From assembly GCA_965644295.1 (NCBI GenBank), contig CBFFRP010000393.1, positions 1-49,472 on the forward strand: a stretch of 49,472 nucleotides of DNA, read 5' to 3'. The first letter of the stretch is position 1. Each line of letters begins with the position of its first letter. The notes under the pieces are model-generated. The model was not told the origin of the DNA. It made no database searches and saw only the letters and a list, made by a program, of their open reading frames with translations. A program made the translations under genes and the position numbers. Of this stretch, positions 1 through 8,186 are shown piece after piece. Source of the DNA: Paraphysomonas bandaiensis (Eukaryota > Chrysophyceae).

Positions 1-2411
1 GACTTGTTGTGCAATGACGATATTCTATTCACGGCGTCTATTACTATTTGCGTGGTCACCATCTTCACCCAGTTGGTCCTACTCACATATTTATTTGTTT
101 TAAGGTTTAAAAATATCCAACTCCCGTTTGCGTTGCCGGATGGGTACAGCGCGATACATGGTTCTGTTCTGTCCTGCTCCGCGTTATTGCTCTTGACCTT
201 CGGGTCATAGCATTCTACGTAGTCCCCGAAAGCCAGTGACAGTTCCTTTTTATAATTGGGTTTCCGACCAGTCAATGCCACTCGCGGTGCTACAGTTGTG
301 CCATTGGTGGATGGCCTCCTCAAGTTCATGCGGCTGTTGGCGTATCTCACCAGGTCTCTGACGTTGGCATCTGGTAGGTTCCATGGTAGCCCTGAATGTA
401 CACTGCGTATTGTCTCTTTGAGTCGCCTAATCTTCGCGTCGATCTTGTCCAGGTGATCTCCAGCCCCTGCCACGTCAATCTCCATCCCTGTGATTTTGCC
501 TCTCAGGGCCTTGAATCCCGGCTGAGGGTCCAGGTAGGTAACTGTCGGTATGTACCCGTAGCTTCTTAACAGGTTTACTTGTTCCTGTAGGGCCAATCCC
601 AACTGATCCGTTGTTTCGTTTTCGAGTGAAGTAACGATGGTTAGTCCCAATGGTTCCGCTAGTGTGAGCATGAACGATTGCTGTCTCACACTGAAGATGT
701 CTGTGTACAGCCTTTGCTCCTTCTGCTGTTCTGCCTTCAGTTCCGGATCCGCGTATTGCCGGCTGACTTTCTTATTCGTCTGCTTGCCTCTCACCGCTTC
801 GAACGGTCTCCCATATATGTCAAAAGCTCTTCTGATATCACTCGGGGTAAGTCGCACCCCTGTAACGTTTCCGTCGCTCACTAGCTGCACAGCATCTCTC
901 TCCGAGTCGAAGCCCGAGTTTCGGATCAGGTCTCGTGCTTCTCGTGCTCTCGCGACTTCTACTTTCGAATATTGGGCTTCGCGCTCCGCTACAGTCGTTA
1001 CGTTGACTTTGGCCGTTGCCCAGTCGCGCATGTCGGCCACATACATCTTGTTCTTTCGATAGAAAGTCAAATCACTGTCAGGTAAGTGCACAGTGAAAGA
1101 CTCTCCCTGCCTATATGTCACTTCATATATGTCTTCTACGTCCGCCTGGCATAGTACGCTTGCCCTTAGCTCATCCGCTGTCTTACAGGTGAAGAATTGA
1201 TCCAGCTCGCCTACATTCGGTAGTTCCAGTGCGTGTCCCGATAATCCCGCCACGGTGCATCCTCTGGACGCCGGTCTTACATTGTTCAGTAGTCTTGGGT
1301 GTACTACCGAGACATCCGCCTGATTGTCGAGTAATACTTCGTACCATTGGAATGGCTCGCTTCCTGACGTGAAGGCGTTCAACATTGTTGTCGTGCAGTG
1401 CTTGTTTTCTGATTCTTGACTGCTGTCTGGACATTCGTTCATTCTGTGGCCTGGCTCACCGCAGCCCCAACATATGAGCTGCCTTTTTTTCTGACCACGT
1501 TTACTGTTGTGCGATTTCGTGTCGTTCCCTTGTTGCTGCTCTGGTGTATCATCGCTATCTGCTGATTTCTTGCCTTTGTCAGACTTCGATTTGCTCACGA
1601 ATGCAGATCCGCCGCCTGCTCTCGTTGCTCTCTTCGGCGTTAGATATTTTGATGCTTTAGTATATATTTCATTTACGTGCGTAGGTGCTGCTTGCGTTCC
1701 CATTGTTAGATCGTTGAGATAGCTAGTTTTGAAATCGCCATATCTCATGTCGTCCAGCCCTTCGAAGAAATCCATCGCGATGTCTTCTTCATTCATTTCC
1801 GCGTTGTTCATGTCTTTGTAGGCTTCTAATAGATGATCAAACCTCTCCTTATAAGTAACTATACTCTCATATGCTCCCTGTTTAGCGTCTTTGTACCTTT
1901 TCCTCGCTTCTGCTCGTACCACTGTACTTACGCTGGAGTTAGTGGATACTTTGTGGGTTTGTTTGATAGCCAGCCATAGTAGTAGAGGATCCTTAGTCCT
2001 GTTCATGAGCTCGTATTCATCTAATAGCTTGACTGCATCCATTGATTCGTGGCTCAGATGGTCTACCATGAATGAGTAGAATGCCGATCTATCGTTCCGC
2101 ATCTTGTCTATTAATCTCCCTCTGGTCTTGGTCTTGTCCTTCATCAGGTCGAGGTTAACTCCATAGGGGTCGTCTTCCAAATCAAAATCCTCTGGGTTTA
2201 TCGCATCGGGCTCATAATATTTGTCCAGCTCTACTAGGCGTGCAAGATCACCGTACTTTTGCATGCCCACCACTACAAGCCTCTGTTTGAATGTGGCGAA
2301 GTTCGAGTTGGCACCGTATCTTAAAGTCGGTACATGTTCTGGTCTATCGGTGCTCGGTTTCTTGCCGAATCTTGCAAATCTTGTTGGCTTGTCGTTCGTT
2401 GTCTTCTTCAT
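1..2411 (-). CDS. Ty1/copia-type retrotransposon gag-pol, 5' part (runs off window)
   Basis: An uninterrupted frame of 803 codons starts at the ATG at 2411 and leaves the window at base 1, so it is 3'-truncated only by the window edge. Residues 1-310 are gag-like; residues 314-327 form a zinc knuckle (CWGCGEPGHRMNEC, CX2CX4HX4C). Around residue 362 the segment LLDNQAD looks like the aspartic protease site of copia-like elements. An integrase core follows with D571 (YTDIF), D628 (YLDPQP) and E666 (RLKET), close to the retroviral D,D-35-E spacing. No reverse transcriptase is reached by residue 803, so integrase precedes it, which is the copia and not the gypsy order. The absence of stops or frameshifts suggests a young, possibly still active copy. 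The protease and integrase assignments rest on motifs only. Confidence 0.8.
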   Translation of the reverse strand, partial: MKKTTNDKPTRFARFGKKPSTDRPEHVPTLRYGANSNFATFKQRLVVVGMQKYGDLARLVELDKYYEPDAINPEDFDLEDDPYGVNLDLMKDKTKTRGRLIDKMRNDRSAFYSFMVDHLSHESMDAVKLLDEYELMNRTKDPLLLWLAIKQTHKVSTNSSVSTVVRAEARKRYKDAKQGAYESIVTYKERFDHLLEAYKDMNNAEMNEEDIAMDFFEGLDDMRYGDFKTSYLNDLTMGTQAAPTHVNEIYTKASKYLTPKRATRAGGGSAFVSKSKSDKGKKSADSDDTPEQQQGNDTKSHNSKRGQKKRQLICWGCGEPGHRMNECPDSSQESENKHCTTTMLNAFTSGSEPFQWYEVLLDNQADVSVVHPRLLNNVRPASRGCTVAGLSGHALELPNVGELDQFFTCKTADELRASVLCQADVEDIYEVTYRQGESFTVHLPDSDLTFYRKNKMYVADMRDWATAKVNVTTVAEREAQYSKVEVARAREARDLIRNSGFDSERDAVQLVSDGNVTGVRLTPSDIRRAFDIYGRPFEAVRGKQTNKKVSRQYADPELKAEQQKEQRLYTDIFSVRQQSFMLTLAEPLGLTIVTSLENETTDQLGLALQEQVNLLRSYGYIPTVTYLDPQPGFKALRGKITGMEIDVAGAGDHLDKIDAKIRRLKETIRSVHSGLPWNLPDANVRDLVRYANSRMNLRRPSTNGTTVAPRVALTGRKPNYKKELSLAFGDYVECYDPKVKSNNAEQDRTEPCIALYPSGNANGSWIFLNLKTNKYVSRTNWVKMVTTQIVIDAVNRISSLHNK

Positions 2412-3470
2412 AATTTCCTCTTACGCAGAGAAAAATACGGTACTCGGTCGAATGATACGGATGTTACTAATCAATAAACGGACGGAATACCCCCGTTGCT
2501 TTTACACAGTCTACACTACAGGTAGTCAAAGCAAGGTTCTCTTTATAGTTACTACAGAACTTCTCAGTAAGAGGAAATTATGCCTCTATTCTACAGCCGT
2601 ACACTACACACTGCATAATATAACACCATACACCTCTATGTGCCCTATGCATATCTTATACAGTCACTTCAAGTACTAAACTGAAAAGAACATCCTCTCA
2701 TTCCTCTACGCACATCACCATGTCCATGTACCTGTCTACCTGTACTGTTGGACACATCACCATGTCCATGTACCTGTCTACCTGTACTGTTGGACACATC
2801 ACCAGCTCTCTCTCTCTGTCCAACACACTCATAACACCACTGCAGTGTCATACACACACACAGTACACTCTACCTCCTCCTAGAAAACCCCCAGACAAAC
2901 TATCGTCTCTCCCTTCGTCTCTGATACCTTGCCGTCATCTTCCTTACACACACTCTCTATGCCTCAGTCTGTACCCCCCTGCACCAACACAGACACTAAC
3001 AAGGGCAGCTGAGGACGTCCGAGTGTCTCCTCCAGACCATCATCATCATCACGATCATCTCGTGCATAGGTCTATCAGAGTACTCGACCTCAGTGACTCT
3101 TGTTCTGTTGCGCAGTCTCACTCTCCTCAATCAGATGTTGCCTCTCTTGCACCATCACACTCCCTCTCGACTCCCTGTAGCTGGACACACCGGATGACCC
3201 TCACATCCCACCCCTGTACAGCTATACACCCTCTTGCATGTGTTCTCTACCGCTGGCTAAGACAGCAAAAGAGCCGATTTCGACGCTTCTTCACAGTAGG
3301 CCATAACCTTTTGCAAGACCTTCATCCACATACCTCCGAGCCACTTGGAACAATGCCTAAAGGAAGGCCACCAGATCGCCAATCTCAGAAGGGCATATTA
3401 CTGTTTCCCCTAACTGCCATAAGGCTAATAAGTCAGTCCCCGTGAGGTACATAAGGCTATCTATCATATA
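2412..3470. other. Non-coding stretch upstream of gag, probable leader/LTR region
   Basis: This stretch lies 5' of the gag-pol start on the minus strand, where a 5' LTR and leader would be expected. I could not define LTR ends or a tRNA primer-binding site because no second copy is in the window. The plus strand has a pyrimidine-rich open frame of 241 codons (2720-3445) without recognisable domains; its composition is that of CT/CA-rich DNA and I do not regard it as a gene. Confidence 0.4.
2711..2802. repeat. 42-bp tandem repeat, two copies
   Basis: A 42-bp unit beginning cacatcaccatgtccatg occurs twice in direct succession with no visible mismatch and a partial third start. It sits about 300 bp upstream of the gag start, where LTR promoter or enhancer repeats are often found. 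Role unknown. Confidence 0.85.
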
Positions 3471-3756
3471 GCGAGTGGAGTCTCATCCCAAGAGGAGACC
3501 TCCAGATCACACGCGCCGGTGAGTCCCAGGACACACGATCATGGCGAGCCTCATAACACACACTAAGAACGGAAGTGGTTGCACCTTGGTGCTTGCGGCG
3601 ACGCACAAGCAGCTTCTGTAGCGTTAAATAGTAGGATAAAAGAGTTTGTATTGATTAGTTACGGGTAGTAGTCTAACTAGTATGACTAGCATTCTTCTAG
3701 CCACTAATTGGTGCAGGCTTTCAACGCCTATTGCTAAATAATCAGACATTCAATAT
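3471..3756 (+). repeat. Dispersed repeat R1, copy 1 (full length)
   Basis: About 285 bp closely matching 12340-12628. The best conserved core is the segment around 3571-3640 (starts acggaagtggttgcacc, contains gcggcgacgcacaagcag); the right end is marked by gctaaataa and acattcaatat. Shortened inverted copies lie at 4668-4843 and 38835-38936. I see no coding potential and no convincing tRNA-type A and B boxes, so it could be a solo LTR, a SINE or a MITE end. Confidence 0.8.
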
Positions 3757-3984
3757 ATATGTACATTAACATTGTCATTATTATCTCTACATCCTTATAC
3801 CACTATGCTACTACCTGGATTGCAGTGTACGACATACTCTGCACGATCTAGTTAGACTGACAAGTGTCCTGACACAGAGCCTCTAAAGAGGCACACAAAA
3901 CTTTTCTGGCCTTCCTTTCCCTGGGTTGGACAAAGTGGCCAGTGCGTTCGACTGGAGTCGGATTGGTCTGATAAACGTACTACG

Positions 3985-4398
3985 AGGGGTTTCCCGATAG
4001 CAATATACTCGCATGGAATGTACTCTTGGCGCCAACTTTCTTCTTCTATTTGTGAGAAATTAGCCTCTAACGGTTACATTGTCTACGCGGTCGACCATTT
4101 ACCATCCGCTATGATGGCACGGCCATACAACTCTCCCGCAGACAGTATTGTTTATGACTACCTACTGCCGGAAAGTATCAAACCTGGTAGTCGTGATGAA
4201 CGGATGTATTACATGGGTGGAATGGATCGTCGAGCCAAAGAAGTTATCACTCTCATCGACCATTTGTCGCGACCCGAATTATCTCTAAGGAGTATGCAAT
4301 CGACATGAAGCAGGTGAATTTATTTGGACATTCGTTTGGCGGTGGCACATGTGCCACTGTAGCCTGTAGAGACAAACGCGTTACGAGTTGCGTTTTAT
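3985..4398 (+). pseudogene. PAF-acetylhydrolase-like lipase gene fragment, frameshifted
   Basis: From 3985 the frame reads an alpha/beta-hydrolase start with FPIAIYSHG, the HG oxyanion-type strand seen in platelet-activating-factor acetylhydrolases, followed by SICEKLASNGYIVYAVDH. The frame then breaks near 4290: the first frame stops at 4306-4308 while another frame carries KEYAIDMKQVNLFGHSFGGG, whose GHSFGG is the nucleophile-serine elbow. The match ends at a GTAAGT donor-like site at 4399. The N-terminal part and the Asp/His end of the catalytic triad are missing. The fragment lies between R1 repeats in inverted orientation (3471-3756 and 4668-4843), which suggests capture by a mobile element. 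A short unrecognised intron at 4290 is less likely than a frameshift. Confidence 0.75.
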
Positions 4399-4667
4399 GT
4401 AAGTGTGCATACATATACTTCTGTCCACAGCTCGTTTGATAGATGTCGGAAACTTATTGTCATACACATGTGTGTTGTATTGTAAGTTGCTGCTATAATA
4501 CTTGTAGCTACATGTCACAACAGTCACTGTTCTGACTCTTTCAATGATAATTATATGAATTCAATGAAATGATAATAATGTATTTTAGACAATCTGAAAT
4601 ATTGTAAGCCTAACAGTATGGAAATTAGCAATGTAAGATGAGAAATAATTGTCACAATTTTGATTAT

Positions 4668-4843
4668 ATGAAAGTCTTATTATTAGCAATAGGCGTCGAG
4701 AATCAGCACCAGATTAGTAGCTAGATGAAAACTAGTCAAGCTAGGTAGACTTCTACCTGTAACTAGTTCAAATTCTCATATCCTATATCCTACTATGTAT
4801 CGCTACGAAAGCTGCTTGTGCGTCGCCGCAAGACAACTTCCAT
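4668..4843 (-). repeat. Dispersed repeat R1, inverted shortened copy
   Basis: Read on the minus strand this matches the right two-thirds of R1, from the conserved gcggcgacgcacaagcag core to the gctaataa/actttc end. It mirrors the copy at 3471-3756, so the two copies flank the lipase fragment as inverted arms. Confidence 0.75.
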
Positions 4844-5148
4844 TCAATTTTGATTATTAATTGATAGATAGTGTGTTTTCTCTGAGTTCACTTTTATTTA
4901 CTTCTAAGGGTAAATATGTCAAAATTTGACACGCTGTACATCACTGAGTGTATCATGTTGCTGCTCTGGTTTAGGTCGAAATAGTAGTTGGCGCATGATT
5001 GTGATAGTCAGATAGTAATTAGTTTTGATTTCAACATCTAGACATCGGTTTTATCATTTAAACCCACACATTATTCATTTTATTCTTGCAAGCAATTGTG
5101 CTCTGGGGCCCGATCACCAGAATATAATAAGATATTCCACATTATTAT

Positions 5149-5173
5149 CCTAACCCTAACCCTAACCCTAACC
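5149..5173. repeat. Interstitial telomere-like tract (CCCTAA)n
   Basis: Four tandem copies of the hexamer CCCTAA (TTAGGG on the minus strand) in 25 bp. TTAGGG is the telomere repeat of animals, many fungi and many protists. The tract sits inside repeat-rich DNA, not at a chromosome end, so it is probably a scar of break repair or of an old telomere event. Confidence 0.9.
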
Positions 5174-5184
5174 AGAATTGGGGT

Positions 5185-5520
5185 CAACAAAACACTCATA
5201 TTATCACCGGACAAATATAAACATTCAATTCAATATTTACAATTATCTTTATTAGAAATTGATAGTTTTTCGAATGTGATTTGCTATATTTTAGGGAAAC
5301 AACTTTCGAAAGCATGTCATCAAGCACTCGTAGTTTTGTTCCCTCCTTTTTGTCTGATGTAGAAGATCAGTATGATCTATCATTAACACAATGCTTAAAG
5401 AATATTACTGGAGAATTCAATGACACAGCTAATATGCTGAAAGTGGGAAAACGGAAACTAGACTGTGTACAGATATTAAAAAATCAAGCATCTAAATGTG
5501 CTCATGCAAGGTCTCAATAG
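5185..5520 (+). repeat. Dispersed repeat R3, copy A, with a relic open frame
   Basis: Related to 11485-11900 and 39000-39200 by shared blocks such as gatgtagaa, aatattactggagaattcaa and the caaatataaacattcaattc start. In this copy the frame from 5314 to 5520 is open (starts MSSSTRSFVPSF), follows an acceptor-like ttttag, and is better preserved than in the other copies, where stops interrupt it. It looks like a decayed small gene spread with a repeat. I do not recognise the product. Confidence 0.55.
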
Positions 5521-5960
5521 TATCTCGCTTACATATGATTGTCGTATACTTGATAATCACGCCCAGTACTTGAACAACTTATCTCCCCTTCCAGTTACTT
5601 TTTTCCACATGGCATAGGCAAGTTTCGTTAGTTACGTAAAGTAAAGTATAGTTCCTATTGGTTGTGTTTATTATTTATTGGGTTGGTTTTATAATAATCA
5701 GAGATAACTTCCAATAAATAAAGACAGATGCCATTCTCTGCAAAAAATAGATGCATCACAGGTAAACTACACAACTAAGACACAAACAACCATACATATA
5801 CACCAATCAAATACTAAACTGTAGACACACAATACAACAAGTACACCGTATAATTCCGATATGGCGGTCAGAGTATTCTTGCTGAATATTTATCTCCATA
5901 TAGGCAACAAAGATAGGAAGAACAATAAAACCAGAATGCTTCATATGGTAATCTCATTAC
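5521..5960. other. Intergenic, nothing recognised
   Basis: AT-rich DNA between repeat R3 and the degraded tail of the first 7TM gene. No gene, RNA or repeat recognised. Confidence 0.5.
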
Positions 5961-6013
5961 ACTACACCAATGCTGTCAGGAGGAAACGGAAATATACCAC
6001 TTTCAGGGGAATG
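5960..6013 (-). pseudogene. Post-stop continuation of paralogue 1 tail repeat
   Basis: Beyond the TAG, the minus strand still aligns with the tail repeat (HSPESG against QHAPEYG, then Pro-rich) for about 15 codons before a TAA. This is remnant repeat sequence. It would be translated only by stop-codon readthrough. Confidence 0.55.
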
Positions 6014-7525
6014 CTATTGACTAGTTCTCTGCCATTGATCGAAGGAGGGCACAACACTAGTAGCTGCACCATTCTTGGACGTTTCGAATGTTGCCTTGTT
6101 GGTGTTACCACCAGCAGGAAGTGGAGGGGTACCATATTCAGGGGCGTGTTGCGAATGAGTAGTTCTCTGCCATTGATCGAAGGAGGGTACCACACTAGTA
6201 GTTGCACCATTCTTGGACGTTTCGAAAGTTGCCTTGTTGGTGTTACCACCAGCAGGAAGTGGAGGGGTACCATATTCAGGGGCGTGTTGCGAATGAGTAG
6301 TTCTCTGCCATTGATCGAAGGAGGGTACCACACTAGTAGCTGCACTACTCTTTGCATTTCTGAATGTAGATATACTAACATTGGTAATGGGTGCCATACC
6401 TGCATTACAGTAACGTCCATTCGACTGACTGCAAGTTAGTGCAGGAGTAAGTGGCATTGAATGTGGTATCGACGTTACGTAGGCATTTGATGGCCATAAC
6501 CTATTCGATGAACTTAACACAGAATTTCTGAATGAAGGAGAAAATACACTAGCAGAAGACTCTCCCGAAACAAAATATGGAATCATAGATCCACTACGAG
6601 GCGAAGCAGATGATCGATTATTATTCGATACACTGCGAGTGTCTTTATTCGTAGCAGACGTTAACGAAAGTGAATTGGATTCAGTATGTGTTTTCTGATC
6701 AATAATGACATTGACAACCGCATCCTCCATCACTGTCATGACAACTTCAGATACTTCTTTGAGTACAGTTTCTTTGGGTCTGGCCAAAAGCCAATTGATG
6801 ACAACAGCATCGACACACAGATCAAGTATACACCAGAAGTTACATGCGTATGCTGCTTGGGTTCCATGTGATAAAGTGTTCATCAAGAAGTTGATAAAGG
6901 TAGTACTGAAACTTAGTATCGCGCCGGTTAAATTTTCCCTGGCGAGCACTTGCACAGTTCTAGAATCATTGGCATAATCAAAGAGTGGAGCTATCAATTG
7001 ACACAACATTGTTAGGCTTAGTGATACATCGTAAGCAATTAAAATGATCGACGCTCTATCTAGGATGCCAATATGACATTGTCCATCCTGATCAATGTAG
7101 AACTGAGCCCCCATAATTGCCCATATCAATACAAAAGGACTTGGAACCAACAATGCAATGTTGAATAAATACTGTCGGGAGTGCAGTCTATTCGAGACTG
7201 CCTTATAAAATAAACACCTCGTTCGATGCACAGCTTCTATCAGAAAAATATAAATCAGTATTTTAATGGACACATAAAGTATGACACATGACCATAACCC
7301 AACACGACAATATACATCAGTGTTTGAATGATACTGCATCGGACTAACAATAACCACTTGTATGACAAATACAAGTGATAAGACCAATACAGCGATTCCA
7401 ATATGATCAGATAGACGTATATCATCCATTTTTCTCATGATTTTAACTCTTTTATAGATTATATACAGTATAAGTATAACTGTAACACCTGCCAGTGCTG
7501 TGACTATAATATCAAGCACTGTCAT
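6014..7525 (-). CDS. Seven-helix membrane protein with SFDQWQ tail repeats (paralogue 1)
   Basis: Intronless, 503 residues, starting at the ATG at 7525, immediately before the first hydrophobic helix. Seven hydrophobic segments lie near residues 4-25, 42-63, 76-99, 120-141, 158-181, 200-219 and 225-247. Between helices 4 and 5 is DGQCHIG (147-153), a motif I remember from uncharacterised fungal and protist 7TM proteins. Helix 7 runs into a conserved juxtamembrane block (ARPKETVLKEVSEVV), then a Ser/Asn-rich tail with IPYFVSGESS and SPSFR. The tail has two full repeats of about 45 residues and a third partial one, each starting VVPSFDQWQRT. The frame ends at TAG (6014-6016), at the place where the preceding repeat has a CAA Gln codon. 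A receptor-like (GPCR) topology is plausible; ligand and coupling are unknown. Head-to-head with paralogue 2. Confidence 0.85.
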   Translation of the reverse strand: MTVLDIIVTALAGVTVILILYIIYKRVKIMRKMDDIRLSDHIGIAVLVLSLVFVIQVVIVSPMQYHSNTDVYCRVGLWSCVILYVSIKILIYIFLIEAVHRTRCLFYKAVSNRLHSRQYLFNIALLVPSPFVLIWAIMGAQFYIDQDGQCHIGILDRASIILIAYDVSLSLTMLCQLIAPLFDYANDSRTVQVLARENLTGAILSFSTTFINFLMNTLSHGTQAAYACNFWCILDLCVDAVVINWLLARPKETVLKEVSEVVMTVMEDAVVNVIIDQKTHTESNSLSLTSATNKDTRSVSNNNRSSASPRSGSMIPYFVSGESSASVFSPSFRNSVLSSSNRLWPSNAYVTSIPHSMPLTPALTCSQSNGRYCNAGMAPITNVSISTFRNAKSSAATSVVPSFDQWQRTTHSQHAPEYGTPPLPAGGNTNKATFETSKNGATTSVVPSFDQWQRTTHSQHAPEYGTPPLPAGGNTNKATFETSKNGAATSVVPSFDQWQRTSQ

Positions 7526-8186
7526 TATTATATCTGATTAAATAAGACTCATGTAGAAGGGGGGGGAAGGAAAGTATAGAGCACAATCCTGACTTATAAC
7601 GCACCTAATTCCAGAGGTGTTGCTATAGCCCCCATTGCTCTGTGTACGATATGTGGATTCGTCACTTGTCTATCCCTTCAGTCCCTGTCCAGGCCACATA
7701 TGTATGTACTGTACTGTGTATGTATGTATGTATGTACTGCTGTGTATATATACAGTAGTACACTACGTAGTACATATCGGCATCATTTGTATATTTTTGT
7801 TCAGAGATGCCTCTAATATTGAGACAATAATTATTTGTATTCTAGCCGTATTTATACTGCAGTTATATAGATTATATTTGCTTCATGTTATTACCGAAAA
7901 ATAAGATGCTGACTGCCGATACTAGGATATAGACAGCAATAGAATATGGATGGATATATGTACATATGTACATGTGTACGTGTACCTGTGTACGTGTACA
8001 TGTATGTGTACAGACATCCAAACAGCACACCCTCTTCAACGAAGGGACGCTGTCAAGGGAATGGAGTACCTTCTCTCATATATATATATACATACATACA
8101 TGTACCTGCCCTCTTCGTCTTCTCCTTCTCACAGCATCTTAATATACTCACACCTCATATGAATATTATCATACCACAATACACTA
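7526..8186. promoter_or_regulatory. Shared head-to-head promoter region of 7TM paralogues 1 and 2
   Basis: The 661 bp between the two divergent starts hold a G-run (7560-7567), TATG/GTAC microsatellite-like DNA near 7715-7760 and 7950-8010, an AT run near 8085-8100 and a 145-bp MITE (7776-7920). No core promoter motif stands out; the regulatory role is inferred from position. Confidence 0.45.
7776..7920. mobile_element. MITE-like element M1, copy 1
   Basis: A 145-bp element beginning ATCGGCATC and ending CTGACTGCCGAT, giving short imperfect inverted ends (ATCGGCA). It matches 28256-28401 throughout, including ttgttcagagatgcctc and aagatgctgactgccgat, and 30936-31083 in reverse. Non-coding. 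It lies 250 bp from paralogue 1's start codon and 266 bp from paralogue 2's. Confidence 0.75.

Noticed and set aside
2720-3445. 241-codon plus-strand frame rich in Ser, Pro, His and Thr
   Set aside because: Composition follows CT/CA-rich DNA and a 42-bp tandem repeat; no domain; lies in the expected leader/LTR region of the retroelement.
5861-6439. 192-codon plus-strand and 152-codon second frame over the paralogue 1 tail
   Set aside because: Shadows of the tandem repeat in the real minus-strand gene.
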